A stretch of 64,000 bases of DNA from Amphirosellinia nigrospora (taxonomy: Eukaryota; Ascomycota; Sordariomycetes; Xylariales; Xylariaceae). Within the stretch, counting starts at the first letter, position 1. Each line of letters opens with the position of its first letter. The stretch is taken from the NCBI GenBank assembly GCA_004123355.1, contig SCHM01000001.1, positions 11,046,193 through 11,110,192 of the forward strand, in the 5' to 3' direction. The notes under the pieces are model-generated. The model ran no database searches and had not been told where the DNA came from. It saw nothing but the letters and a program-made list of their open reading frames with translations. This document shows positions 1 through 11,798 of the stretch, one piece after another. The translations under genes were made by a program, and so were the position numbers.

Positions 1-3000
1 ATCATCGAAGCTGACAGAGGGGAGAAAATCGAAAGAGGTTGTCGAAGGATCCTCTACCTCGCCTGGGTTTCCATTGCGACCAAAGGAAAATAAGGAATGG
101 TTATTGGATGTAGACGCATGCAACATTGGCCGGTCATGAGCCGAGTATATCGTTGTCTTGTGGATGGGGCGTATATTCTCCTTGCTACGAACAGACCAGG
201 TCGAATTAGTAGTCAACACCAAAGAAACGGGGCAAGGTTTGAGAGATGGACAGAATGGAGGTCTGGATGAAGTGGATGTGATAAATAAGAAACGCACGAT
301 CGGGTCGGAGACTGCGCGGCTGGTCTCGGGCCACCAGGGACCAGATGCTGCTCCCTATTCATAGAGGACAACACGGCACTTGCGAGGCACTAGATTAAGT
401 GTCGGAGGGGAATCTGGAGATAGCACGAGAATGCTGGTGCTAGCAACCTTCGTGGTTTCGTCGTCTCGGTAGTCCGTCCCCGTTCATAAACAATAGGCCG
501 GACAGATTCCCGTGAACGAGAGACTTTGCAATCAATCTCAGTCCGGCGAGGGAGCCGAGTGCATCGACACGGCTACCGCATTCCGGGGACGCGGACAGGG
601 CAGAACACAACCGGCAGGGAAAAAGGACAGCTCGTTGAGGCGAAGAAGAGACTACGTCGAGGATGGAAAGGGAAGAAGGGAAGAAGGTTTGGAGCAGGTA
701 GGCAGGCTGGTTGCCTTGTTGATTGGTCGGCCTACCTGGGAGCAGATACCTAGGTTGAGGTAGATAATGAGCTGGTGGTAGGTCGCTTTCCAGGTTGATT
801 AAGGAAAGAAAATAAGAGTCGACACGGGGCTGACGATCCACTAACACTTCCCACGTCGGGACAAGACGCATGGAGTTTGGGTTTGGCGAGTAGACCTACC
901 TAGGTATGCTTAAGCCAGTGACAGTGCACGCTGCTTGGGTGATTGCCGGGCTTAAACGACCTAACCCAGACAGCGTAAGGCGGGGTGGCTAGGTACCACC
1001 TGTGCACTAAGTACCTCACAGATAGTTGGGTAGGTTGTGAATACCTAGGTACCTTACTGCCCCTTAAGTAACCAGGTAACAACATGCCTACACTACCGTC
1101 ACTGTAGCCTGCAATTACAACAACCGCTAGGAAGGATTACAGACGGATGGTCTATGCGACAGGCGAGAAATAGGCAGGCACGCCGAAGGGAGGAGGTAAG
1201 TTTTTTGGGGGGATGAATGGGTTGGGATTGGACATTCGGGGTGCTTGTTGCTGCGGTAATACTGGACAACATTAAAGATGCCGTCATATAGGGTACTTTC
1301 CCTTCTATTACTACACCCATGTATGTTATTTTTTCATATTGCCTCCATCTACAAACGTGTTCACTAAGGTACCATACTAGAGGTTATATATACACTCAAT
1401 AATAACCAACATGAGATTCGGTTGTTCCTGCGTCTTGACATGTTGGTATTTGGGGCCACGTACCCATATCATATGTTCAGTTCAGAGTGAGACCTTGTCT
1501 TAATATGTCCAATCAACACCACGAACTGTCTATAAAGCTACTCCTTTTTCAGGTTATTATTATCAGGCGGTCGACGGGAGTATCCTCCACATTATGCGCC
1601 TCGTCAGCCCGTGTTACTACACAACGTTCAACTAATGCTGTGCCGAGGCAATAGACACTATGTCCCCAGGGCTGTTTCATTTCCATCGATTACTCGACTC
1701 TTGTGGCCAAAATAGGTAATTCTAGTAGGTTAACGGCTGATGGCAATTAAGCTACACGTCCAGATTCCTGACACCTGACAGATGCATCTGCAGCAACTTA
1801 GTCATTTTAAAGTTATACTCCTGTAAGTGCTCAGCCTACGTTAGAAATGGTGTGCATCAATTTACATCCAGCTACATTAAATATAATCTAATATCTATCT
1901 ATATGTGGACACATATTGAACTAGTCTGGGCAACATGTCACAATCTCTTTTACTACTCCATTCGCGGACCTGCACGTGCTGTTCGAGGCTCCATGCCGCG
2001 GTTACGAATGTGTTGACTGACTGACCGACCTCTCGAGTTGCGGCGGTGTGTTTATTGACGTCCATTTCCGGCCGCATTGCATCTCGCATAAGTAGGACTC
2101 TAGCCTAACTCTTCCGTCCAATGCCCCTCCTCCCCCTTTCCGTGAGCGCAACTTGGCAAGAGAGGCAAGTAAAAGATTGGCCCACCAAGAAAAGGGATTT
2201 TTGTTCCAGCGGCCCGGAAAGGAAAAAGATCTAACCAAAATGGCTACCAAACCAATATATGGTCTCCAGATGGATTCGACTATCGCCATCTCTATTGCCA
2301 TGTTTGTTTTGTTAAGACATCATGCTATTCCTTCCAATTAAATTGTTTTCGATGAACCCTGTCTACTCTAAAACAAACACGCTTAAGATTAGGACTTCCA
2401 ACCCGCGTTTTACTTACTTACGCGAATGCACTTAAAAAGCTAAACCACCCCCACCATGATGATAAGGTTTGGCCGAATCCCTTATCTCGAAATGAAACTC
2501 TTTATTGCCTGATGTCAGCGCAGCCTGTGCTTAAGGCCAGCACATACTGCACCGAGACAATACCTAGGTTCGGAACCTACTAGGTAGTCACTAGGTAATT
2601 TATTCATCTGATTGAAGCATCGTCACTAGCATATCCCTTGCCATAATTTTATAGGCTCAAGTAGTGTAGTATAGGGTTGCTTGACAATCACCGAACTATA
2701 TCTACCGTATAATGACTATGAAGGATGTGTTCTGTGTTCAACATATCAATAGAGTGGTTTCGAGGGATGTCATTCAAGAGTGCATATTATCCGCAAGATG
2801 AGTAAGTGATCGGGAGTTGTACCTATGATGGTGCCTTAAACTTTAACCGCGAAAGCATACATTTTTCTCAGGTGTATGCTATCACTACGATTCATTGATA
2901 TAACGGTATGACAGATACTGTTCGCTCTGCGCGAATCATAGACATGAGAGTAGGGCGTTTCGTTTCGCGTATGAGTCTAAGTGTGCAGTTAAATCTCATT

Positions 3001-3021
3001 CTAGTCGTCCTGCGTCCCTTC
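1..3021. other. Intergenic, no recognisable gene
   Basis: About 3 kb in which I recognise no conserved protein on either strand. Open stretches are short, low in complexity and resemble no family. The palindrome TACCTAGGTA occurs exactly at 897-906 and 1042-1051, with related CTAGGTA or ACCTAGGT pieces near 748, 988 and 2561. No tRNA or terminal repeat was seen. Confidence 0.5.
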
Positions 3022-3432
3022 TCATAGAAATAATCTCCAAATGCCCAACCACGCTAGTCCCAGTGATGTCGTCGCGATGCCGAACTTGCGGCTGCGCATG
3101 CCGAACATGGATTTGCTTGCCAGGATCTTGGCCTGCTGCCGCTCGAGTTGCGCGTTGCCGGAGAAGTAGCTATATGCCGCGAGACCGATGAATGCGCCGC
3201 CACCTGTCAGGGCGCGTAATAAGAAAGCCGTCAGCCCAGTGCTTCCGAAACTGCTCGGGTTGGGTGTTCGGTGTAAAAGACGGGACAGAAAGCAAGGGAA
3301 AAAAAAGTGACGTATATACTAACCGACGACTCGGCAGGGCAAGCAGTCCTCGCCCCGGTCTTGCTTTAGGAGATTGTCGAGACTTTCCGGCTTATCGAGA
3401 GTGCCCGCGGACGGGACGCCGTCCTTCGCCAT
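3022..3432 (-). CDS. DMAC1-like (DUF4536) small mitochondrial membrane protein
   Basis: A small two-exon gene: exon 1 is complement(3324..3432), exon 2 is complement(3022..3203), and the 120-nt intron has donor GTTAGT and acceptor CAG. The spliced product is 96 aa without any frame break. A Cys motif DCLPCRVVGG starts near residue 29 and is followed at once by a Gly/Ala-rich hydrophobic helix (about 35-50). A charged linker and a second hydrophobic helix (about 78-95) close the protein. This layout, a short N-terminus, a C-x2-C and two helices, is that of the distal membrane-arm assembly component 1-like family (DUF4536), which in animals acts in complex I membrane-arm assembly. The fungal role is inferred from the family only. 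The start is the first Met in frame ahead of the conserved core. Confidence 0.8.
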
Positions 3433-3880
3433 GCTGGCTGTTGAGTTGGATGCGCAATTGGGGCTGACGACGTGGATTGCGATAAGATTCATAAAATCAC
3501 GGAGTGGCCTAGAGTCTTGGGATGCCCGAGTGGTCCGTGCTGCAATAAGTTCCTTGGCCTAGACATGCATCCCCATCCCCATTGTTTTTCTTTTCTTTAT
3601 TATCTTCAAGCCTTATGTCTTGGTCTATAGATATCATTATAGCACTTGTAGGTAGGTGCTTAGTAAACTAGGTTATTGTGAGCTAAATTTATTACATGTG
3701 TGCCAGGCCAGTACCTCTACCAATTCCTCCAATTCACTCACTCTACGGAGTAGTCAAGGTACAGGGTTATCCCAACGTCACATGGGTAGGTAACATAAAA
3801 TATATTCATTATCATTGACAAACCAGAATATACAGATGTAATTGATTATATGACTTAACGCCAACACATGAATCGGTGGC
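3433..3880. other. Intergenic between DMAC1-like and MPP10
   Basis: About 450 bases holding the 5' flank of the DMAC1-like gene and the 3' flank of MPP10, both transcribed leftward. No conserved reading frame was seen. Confidence 0.5.
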
Positions 3881-6126
3881 CTACAATTTGAAAGTACCAC
3901 TCGAGACGGTTTTTGCAGCTTTGATCTTGTTCCCGTCAATATCCACAACCTCGCCCTTCTTATTAATGACTTTAACACCACCCTTCTTAAGATCGCCAAG
4001 TGTCTCTTTACGTTGTTGTACTTTAGCACTCTGTGGCTTCTGGCCGTCGAGACCACCAGCCTTACGAAGTCTCTCTTTTTCACGGCGGCGCTTCCTTGTC
4101 TTATCTTCGCGCGTCATCTCCTGCTTAGCGACTGGTAGGCCGGTTTTAGTGACAATTTCGCCCTTCTCGGCATTTTCTTTGCCAGCCTTGTAGACTTCTT
4201 GTGGGGCTAGTGTGTTATCACCACCACCAACACCCTGTGATGTGGTTGGTTGTGCGTCTTCCATGCTGATAGTAGCAACGTCCGGAACAATAGTTAGTGT
4301 AGGAGCCATTGGTTTCGGCCTATAATGCCAACTGCTGAGGGCGTCGAGCCTCGAGCTAATTTCTTTCCACATCTGCTCAACCTCTTGCTCCTCTTTGCGG
4401 AGTTTCTCATCCGATTTGCTAACGTAAGAATCAGGGTTCGCGTTTTTGACGTGTTCCTCTTCATAGATCTCAGCCAGACTCTGTTTTGATTTGGTGTCAT
4501 CTACATTGGCAAGCCCACGGCGGGTATTCGATGAGAATTCTGCGGCGTCAGGACGTCGTCGAATCACTTCGTCAAATTCCCTTGCTAATATGCGTCGTTT
4601 GATGAGATCTTCGATGCTTTCATTGACATCGGGTGTGATGACAGGGACAGGCTTTCCAGCATGCTCAAAGTCGAGGTCTTCCTCCAAAAGGGAGTTCATG
4701 GGGCGTTCGATACCCCTGGCCTCACCTGACATAGTCCAGTCTTTCTTCGCTACATTGGCTGCTTCTAGTTTGCGAATCTCCTCGGCCAGCTTAGCCTGCC
4801 TTCTCTCGTGTGCAGATCTCCTTGATTTAGGGTCGCCAGCAGAGACATCTGAAAGTGCATCTTCTGAATCTTCGCGTTCCGATTCGTCTTCAAATAAGTC
4901 ACGGCGGACATCTGCCATTGCTCGTTCAACTTCTTCCTCGGCTGGACCACCCCGTTCTGCGGTAGCAAGCTTGCGTGGTCTACTCTGCTTGGCACCCTTC
5001 CGTCGCGGAGGTGCAAAAAAGTCCTTGTACAAGATGTCATTTGCATTGTTCTCATCTGCACTGTCTGCAGCATCCCCTTCATCCTCAATTTCGCTGTCGC
5101 CCTCGGAGCATCTAGGTCCATATTACCAAAGGTGGCTCCGCCCTCATCATCGTCATCGTTGTCTCCGAGGTTAGACTGCATTTCATCTTCATCTTCATCA
5201 TCTCGGACTTTGTTTGACTTTTTCGACTTGCTATTGGTTGCGGGCTGCTTAGTTGACAGCGGATCCGTATGCCAATCGAGCTCCTCGTCATCGCTTCCTT
5301 GGTCAATATTGGGATCCGCCCTGGCATCCGCGTCTTCCCACATCTGTGTTTGTTTGTTGAACTCGTCGATTGAGAAGAAGCCGTCATTCAAACCGTTCGG
5401 GTCCTCAACTAACGGCTCGGGTTCGTCATCGTCATCTTCGCCGTCTTCATCATCGTCCAGATCATTTTCCTCATCTTCATTGTCGCTTATATCTTCCTCG
5501 ACGTCATCCTCTAGTAGGTCAACATCACCTGACACGTCGTCTTCGAGCTCCCCCTCTTCTACCACGTCACCGAACTTCCCAATTGAATCATCGTCACTCG
5601 GGCCGGAAATGTCATCGGAGTCGCTTTCATTTGATTCCGATCGTTCCGATATCCCGCTAACACCGTTTGTTTGAATTTCGTTGCGATCTTCTAACTCTTG
5701 GAGCATCTCTTCGGCATCTTGCAGGGTGCTTGTGATAATCCTTTTCGCCTGTTGCCACACCTGGCCGCTCTCGAAGCCATCAACATGTAGTTTTCTAACT
5801 TTGAGGACCTCAACTGGGCCACAGCTCTGATCAGCGCGTTTACGCTTCTTGTTTGCCTCCTTTTGGCGGTGCTGTTGTTCGTCGCTAAGATGACTGGCGT
5901 ATGCGTCTAAAGTAGCTTTGGCGAGCTGGAGAGATGCGTTGGGAAGCGAAGCTGTTGGCTGTAGAAAGCCATGGCGGTTGCCTGCCTTGACAGCTTCAAA
6001 AAGCGCCAATAGTTCCATGCCACTGGTCGGTTTTGTAGGATCAGTGAGGGCAGACAAGAAACTGAGCGAGGGTGCATTGGTGAGGGTATGAGATGTGGAG
6101 GACGTGGTACTAGCAGAGCCAGCCAT
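3881..6126 (-). CDS. MPP10: U3 snoRNP component MPP10, one frame break
   Basis: Encodes the nucleolar U3 small nucleolar RNP protein Mpp10, a scaffold of the small-subunit processome that acts with Imp3 and Imp4 in 18S rRNA maturation. It is intronless and about 748 aa, the usual fungal length. The N-terminus has a helical domain with an ESGQVWQQ stretch near residue 120. A long Asp/Glu-rich block lies at about 5130-5700. Next comes the YKDFFAPP motif near 5000-5032, and the Lys/Arg-rich C-terminus (REDKTRKRRREKERLRK, then GEVVDIDGNKIK) is typical of the family. The reading frame changes near 5100-5113, where one base appears to be missing: sequence on both sides is clearly MPP10, so the gene is one unit. 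The start at 6126 is the first Met of the N-terminal frame. It is head-to-head with the AP-3 mu gene. Confidence 0.9.
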
Positions 6127-6556
6127 TGCTAGAATATCAATGGTTTCTGACTACCTAGGTACTTAAGTGGGTGGGAATGGAGAAAGGACCGAGGGGGTTT
6201 GACCGCAATCTTGTGGTCAACCAAATCGCGATTCAATCTGAAGCCGTCTTGACAACTAAAAAAGTAAAAATTTCCAGGCTGAAGGGTCCCGATGGACGAG
6301 CCCCGCTACAGCGTGCTTCTACCTAGGTACCTAGCCTCGAATTCCAGGTACCCACGTCCCGGCATTTAGCGTAAGCACACTAAGTACCCAATTAAAAGTA
6401 GGTACTGCTCCAGCCTCTCTCGACTGACGTAGTTCCACTGTGGCTCACGGCACCCCCCAGATCTGCCCCTCCACCGCTTTACCATATCTAATCCATGTGC
6501 ACGCCTAACAGAGCTTCTGTCCAACAGCCCGACAATGCGCTCACGAGCCATCCACC
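6127..6556. promoter_or_regulatory. Shared MPP10/AP-3 mu intergenic promoter region
   Basis: A 430-base divergent spacer between two housekeeping genes. It carries two exact copies of the palindrome TACCTAGGTA, at 6152-6161 and 6320-6329. No conserved frame lies in it. Regulatory function is inferred from position only. Confidence 0.45.
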
Positions 6557-8230
6557 ATGAACAGCGTAATCGAGGCGCTGCACATCTACGATGAGCACAA
6601 GTTAGTGGCTACTGTCCCGTCTTTCTAATTCAGGTCTGTCTCTTCGCTAATGACATGCTGGCAGGCGCACGATCCTCTCCCACACCTATACCTCTCGGCC
6701 GCTCTCCGCAAATCACCTCTTACCTCTCTACCTCGAACATCCTGCACCAAGGCCCAACCTGATCTATCTGCCCAATACAAACCCACCCACTCTCGTATTT
6801 AGCCTCGATCATGCAGACCTTTTGTATCTAGCTACTGCCTCTTCCGAAATCGAACCTCTACTAGTCCTCGAGTTCCTTCATCGTGTGATTGACGCCTTGG
6901 AGGAATTCCTTGGGGCACCAGTTCTCGCGCATAAGATCGAAGCCAACTATGATGTCGTCGCCCAGCTTCTTACTGAGATGTGTGATGCCGGCATCATTAA
7001 CACTACTGAGCCGAATGCCTTAAAGGATGTTGTAGAAGTCGAGGGCATCTTAGGAAAATTACTGGGAAGCATTAATCTGCCCACCAAGCCACTCGCTGGC
7101 CCAAGCACTGCTTCTTTGATCACACAGAATGGTCCGTCATTGCCATGGAGGCGGGCCAACGTACGTCATACGTCGAACGAGCTCTACGCAGATGTCGTGG
7201 AAACCCTATCTGTCACGCTAGCGCCCTCAGGCCGTCCCATTTCTGCTTTTGCCAATGGCACGATTGCTTTCACATCTAAGGTATCCGGTGTTCCGGATAT
7301 AGTCGTGAGCCTTACTGGGCCCTCTGGGAGGCATAATCTGAAGAGTGTCATGGAGTTGCCAGTGTTTCATCCCTGTGTGCGGTTGAACCGCTGGAAGGAA
7401 AACCCGGGAGAGCTCAGCTTTATACCTCCCGATGGACGGTTTATCTTGGCTGGCTACGAAGTTGACCTATTACCTTTTGCCAACGGCAAGAGCGGGAACA
7501 TGAGTCACAATCTGAAGTTGCCAGTGGGCGTCGAAGTGAAGACAGGCCTTGGTTCGATAGGCTCTGATTTTGAAGTTCGTCTAAATATACATAAAATATT
7601 TGGATTCACTGGTCAGTCGCTAGCTGGGCCTTCCGCTAGAGGGGAGGGACTGGTGGAAGGGGATTTGGCGGGCCACACGCTGGTACCGCGGCATCTCCTT
7701 TGCTCCAAGATGTGGTTGTATCGGTGCCACTTCCATCAGATGTGAGGAACTTATCCGATGTGCGGCCTAGCAAAGGAGATGCTAGCTATAACCCCGGAGA
7801 TCGCCTCCTTGAGTGGCATATACCAGCTAAGGAGCTCTCGGCGGGAACATCATACTTTGGCCTCCGATGTACGGTTGTGGGGCCGCTCGCGGATAACACT
7901 ATTGAAGAAGACTCCTCTGGGTTTGGTTTTGGCAGGGACTATTCTTACGACGAACCATATCAGGGCTCTACGGCACGTCGTCAACCAAAAGAGCAACTCA
8001 AAGGATCGGAAGAGGAGCGTGACGCAAGAAAGGTGGCACAGAATAAGATCCTGATGCCCAGCTCTGCGTCGGTTAGTTTCTCCGTCAAGGGTTGGGTTCC
8101 TAGTGGGGTTAAGGTTGAAAGCATTGTTATCGATCCCAGAAAAAGTCGCGGCCTAGGAGAAGGTGTCAAACCATACAAAGGCGTCAAATACCTCACAATA
8201 AGCAAGGGAGGCATTGAAATACGATGCTAG
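6557..8230 (+). CDS. APM3: AP-3 adaptor complex mu subunit, one frame break
   Basis: Medium subunit of the AP-3 adaptor, which selects cargo for Golgi/endosome-to-vacuole transport. Exon 1 is 6557..6600 and exon 2 is 6665..8230, with a 64-nt intron (GTTAGT...GCAG). The product is about 536 aa. The N-terminal longin-like domain has FLHRVIDALEEFLG. The linker motif LPWRRANVRHTSNELYADVV matches metazoan AP3M1 at the start of the mu homology domain. LSFIPPDG, FHPCVRLNRW and the C-terminal KPYKGVKYLT complete the family signature. The frame breaks near 7640-7655, inside a G-rich linker: the upstream frame runs through GQSLAGPSAR, the downstream one resumes with a Gly-rich stretch then LLQDVVVSVPLPSDV. 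The start is supported by the conserved spacing to the splice site and a CACCATG context. Confidence 0.88.
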
Positions 8231-8932
8231 CGCCTAAGCAGCTGGTTTCGACGTACTAGTTTTTGGGGCTTTGAAGTGGTTACACATTGCATCCAAATTT
8301 TGGCGTTGGGTGGGATGAACGGCATAGAATGGTGTTAGCTACCAGGTCTTACCTACTCATGGCGACGAAGTAGCCGAGGGACCAAGAGATTTGGTTTCAT
8401 TATTCAAGACATTTTAATCATAAGACCATAACAACTGCCTCGCTAGCGCTCAGTAACAAAGCTGTCGCCTCAAATGCCAGGCTAGGAGACTTGATTGTGT
8501 AAGTTACATGGCTATTATGCCTCACCCTAAAGCTTGGTCTTGATAGTTGGTGTGATTCTGCTGAATGACACATAAATATGCTCACATGTTGGGAATTTGA
8601 TCAGATCTGGGGGGTATTATTTCTACGGAGGGTGGTACTCGTGAGTAATGCAGGCGTCGGGCGGAAAGGCTCGGGTCACAGTTCGGGTGGACCAGGGGCT
8701 GTCCGTCCGCCCGGGGAAGTCCAGAACACAGCTGATCAGATGTGGGGTAAATTGGGGAAACACCGGTCCTCTTCTCCTGTAGGTACAAGTACTTACTACG
8801 CCTTATATCCCTACACTAGTCCAGCCCAGTCTAAAGCAGGAACAATCAAGAGCCGCTTTTTGTAGAATTAGGTTCACCTTCGATGATCGGGAATCATCTT
8901 CGCCGCAGCTCATTTCTAGCTGGCTTGCGGTG
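8231..8932. other. Intergenic between APM3 and MCT1
   Basis: About 700 bases without a recognisable gene. It should contain the APM3 3' end and the MCT1 promoter. Short open stretches here match nothing I know. Confidence 0.5.
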
Positions 8933-10314
8933 ATGAGTGCGCTCGTATCCCCGGCCTGCTGCCGACCCGTACAGACGGCTGCGGCCTCTGTGGGCATTCG
9001 GGCTCTATCGCTTGGTTTGCCAGTTCCCTTACTCCGTCCCGCAACACCATCTACGCAACAACGTCAACTTGAGGGCCGACGACATGGCTCTACGGCGACT
9101 AGGCTGCGGCCGCGAACGGCCATCTTCTTCCCAGGTGAACAGCCTACGCCCAGCACTTCAACCAGCTTCGTCTCGTAGCTAACTGTGGTTGTGCTTTACA
9201 GGCCAAGGCGTGCAGAAGGTCGGCATGTTAACACCATGGCTCGAAGCATTCCCGCGCACTGCCTCCACGATCCTCGAAGAGATAGATTCCTACCTGGGCT
9301 ACAAGCTCTCGGACATAATACAAAATGGGCCCAGCCGGGTCCTCACCGCGACGCCGAACGCGCAACCCGCCATCATGGCAACATCAATCCTCATACTACG
9401 AATTCTAGAGCGTGAATATGGGTTCAAAGTCGCAGAGCGGGCAGACGTATCACTAGGCCACTCACTCGGCGAGTTTGCAGCGCTCGTGGCCGCCGGCGTC
9501 CTCGAGTTCGAAGACGCATTATACATGGTGAGCCGCCGTGCCGAGGCTATGGCGGAAGCGACACGAAAAGCACGAGAAAAGTACGGTGGTGAGTACGGCA
9601 TGGTGGCTATTGTCACTGAACCCGAATATCTTCCCAACTTGTGGAGGCCATCGACGACTTTGTAGGATATCGAAGTGCCGGCACGCGTAGCGAGAGCGCA
9701 GACTCACGAAGGCCAATTGATCAAGTCCTCATCGCCAATATCAACAGCAAGAACCAAATTGTACTCAGTGGCTCGCTACACAAAATTAAGGAGCTCGTGG
9801 CGCACGTACGACAGTTTCTTGGTCACGACCCTAGGGCCGTACGACTGAATAGCGACAGCCCATTTCATAGCCCGATCATGTGGCCTGCATACTACGTTAT
9901 GCGTGACCTGGTTTCAAGTAAGAGCCGGGTCCAGGGCCGGAGGGTAGGGATATCATCTCGTTCCCCGGATCGGTGGAATGCGTCAGCAATGTCAGTGCGC
10001 GACCATTCGGGAGTGCTGCCGATGTTCAAGAACTGCTGGCTCGGCAGTGTCTCGAGACGGTTCAATGGTGGGACAGTATCAAATACCTCGACCAGGAGCG
10101 GAAGGTCCGGAGGTGGATCGGTATAGGACCAGGGAAAGTTGGAAGAAACCTTGTCGGGAAAGAGGTCGGTATGCGCGGCATGGACACCGTTAAAGGGGGT
10201 GGTGTATGGGCTATTACCGACCCGTTCGAGATCGATGAGGTGCTGAAGGGATTAGAGAAGACTGAATCTTTAGTCGAAGAGGAGGAAGATGATGTTAATG
10301 TTAATCCATCATAA
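8933..10314 (+). CDS. MCT1: Mitochondrial malonyl-CoA:ACP transacylase, frame breaks
   Basis: Moves the malonyl group from CoA to acyl carrier protein in mitochondrial type II fatty acid synthesis. Exon 1 is 8933..9134 and exon 2 starts at 9202 after a 67-nt intron. Splicing joins AIFFPG to GQGVQKVGM, the family's N-terminal glycine motif. The first ~60 residues are Arg/Ser/Ala-rich and fit a mitochondrial targeting peptide. The nucleophile motif GHSLGE is at about 9450-9470, the Arg-bearing SRRAEAM at about 9530, and the catalytic His in SPFHSPIM near 9860. Two frame breaks are evident, near 9640 (TTG then TGGAGG, one G short of an in-frame Leu-Val-Glu) and near 9925-9935. The C-terminus ends in an acidic tail. 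A stand-alone fungal enzyme of this size with a presequence argues against a polyketide synthase domain. Confidence 0.88.
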
Positions 10315-10741
10315 CATGGTTTAGCACGCGGGACTGTGTTTCACCTCCCATTGTAAAATATAATACCCTGCGCATACAGGACAACCGGATGTCCTGGTGT
10401 TAAGCAAGGCTCAAGGGTGGATGCGTTATGTATACCTAGGCTTCGCAACGGCGTGATCGTAGAACTTCCCTTTTAATAAAAATCAAACTTGAGGTTTATT
10501 GGAGGCTTTGAACGTATGGATAAGCGAATTATATCTATCTCCAGCCCATTTCGCCCAACTTTGCGGGGTGAATTGTGCATAAGGACATTCAAGCTCAAGG
10601 GTCCCTGGTTCCTGGATCGAATGGTGGGGCACAGGGAGGGTCTTCCAAGAGCTCCAACCGCAACGAGCAACCTTTGGATCTCAACTCCCTCTACCTCATC
10701 TTTAACGCGCCTATTCGTCATCACAGCAATTGCGTGCAGCA
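10315..10741. other. Intergenic between MCT1 and TCA17
   Basis: About 430 bases between two genes read in the same direction. No conserved frame was seen. It contains a TATACCTAGG half-palindrome near 10431. Confidence 0.45.
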
Positions 10742-11512
10742 ATGGCGCAAACGATACCCTCGATAGCCTGTATAGGTGTCATAGGACGCAATGTAAGTGC
10801 AACGATTTTACCCTCCTCTTCTACATCATACACAATTACACCCTCAATAGCGACTGCAAACATACGCTTAGACAAAACGAAACCCCAATACCATGATCAC
10901 TCGCAGACCAAAACTACTGCAACCGGCCATGCTAATGTGATGACGTTATAGAACAACCCTCTTCACATAACTATCTTCCCATCTTATGATACGACGACCC
11001 AGACATACACGCCTGTGCGCACACCGCTGCAATTCTCCCTCCTGTTGTCCGGGACCCTCGACGTCTTCGAGGCGCGCTCGCGGCAGCACCAGGCGAACAC
11101 CGGCAGCGGAGGGGGCATGTTGCTATCGGGGGAGTTCGGCCTGCTGCACGCCGTCGACGACAGGCTAGCCGCGTACGGCTTCGAGACGAACACGGGCGTC
11201 AAGTTCGTCGCTGTTGTAGACATGCGGGGACGGCTGCCCTCGAGGAATGCCGCTGCCACTGCTACCACAACGGCGGGGAGCAGAGGGGGGGTGGGGCTCA
11301 GGGATAATGAGCTCAAGCCCGTCTTCCGCGCCATGCAGACGGCGTACGTGCGCTTGCTGCAGAATCCGTTTTACGACCCCGACGAAACTACTGTAATTGC
11401 TGGTGGGAAGCCGGGTGTGGGCGCGGGCGCGAAGAGGATCACGAGTCGCAAGTTTGGTGATGAGATGAGACGGGTTGGGGAAGCTTGGGCACCTGGTGTT
11501 ACGAATTTGTAG
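10742..11512 (+). CDS. TCA17: TRAPP-associated protein Tca17 / TRAPPC2L
   Basis: Sedlin-like subunit of the TRAPP tethering complexes that act in Golgi traffic. Exon 1 is 10742..10792, ending in CIGVIGRN. The 159-nt intron has donor GTAAGT, a GCTAATG branch-like site at 10931 and acceptor TATAG. Exon 2 is 10952..11512, beginning NNPLHITIF. The joined IACIGVIGRN-NNPLHITIF start is the hallmark of TRAPPC2L, and the core continues as FSLLLSGTLDVFEAR, GLLHAVDDRLAAYGF and VKFVAVVD. The 203-aa product has a Gly/Ala-rich insert between strands 4 and 5 (near 11240-11300) and a basic C-terminal extension, both common in filamentous fungi. No frame break was seen. The gene converges on AFG1, 286 bases downstream. 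Confidence 0.87.
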
Positions 11513-11798
11513 GGACAGTAAAGGGATGAGGAAAATCATCCAGATGGCTTCTTAAGGGATTTGGGATGATTGTACTGTCGTTACTTGGGATTGGACGGGC
11601 AGATACGAGCGTCTCTCGACTTTCAAACGGCGTTCATGGGCATTGAGCATGGGGTTTGGGCGTTGCTGGGATAAAGACGGTTTACCTGAAGGATGACTCT
11701 TCATCAGCTTGTCTGCAGGTCTATATGCAACTAATTAAAACCTATCCAACAAACCCCGGCGCTGAACACTTCTAGCAGAATCTATTACCGCCTACCGA

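Noticed and set aside
5100-5113. Programmed ribosomal frameshift in MPP10
   Set aside because: No slippery heptamer is seen, and similar breaks occur in many unrelated genes, so a shared technical cause is more likely.
5132-5674. Long Ser-rich plus-strand frame
   Set aside because: It is the antisense of the Asp/Glu-rich block of MPP10, whose GAT/GAA codons read as serine-rich on the other strand.
8933-10314. Acyltransferase domain of a polyketide synthase
   Set aside because: The gene is stand-alone with a mitochondrial presequence, and no ketosynthase or other synthase domain lies nearby.
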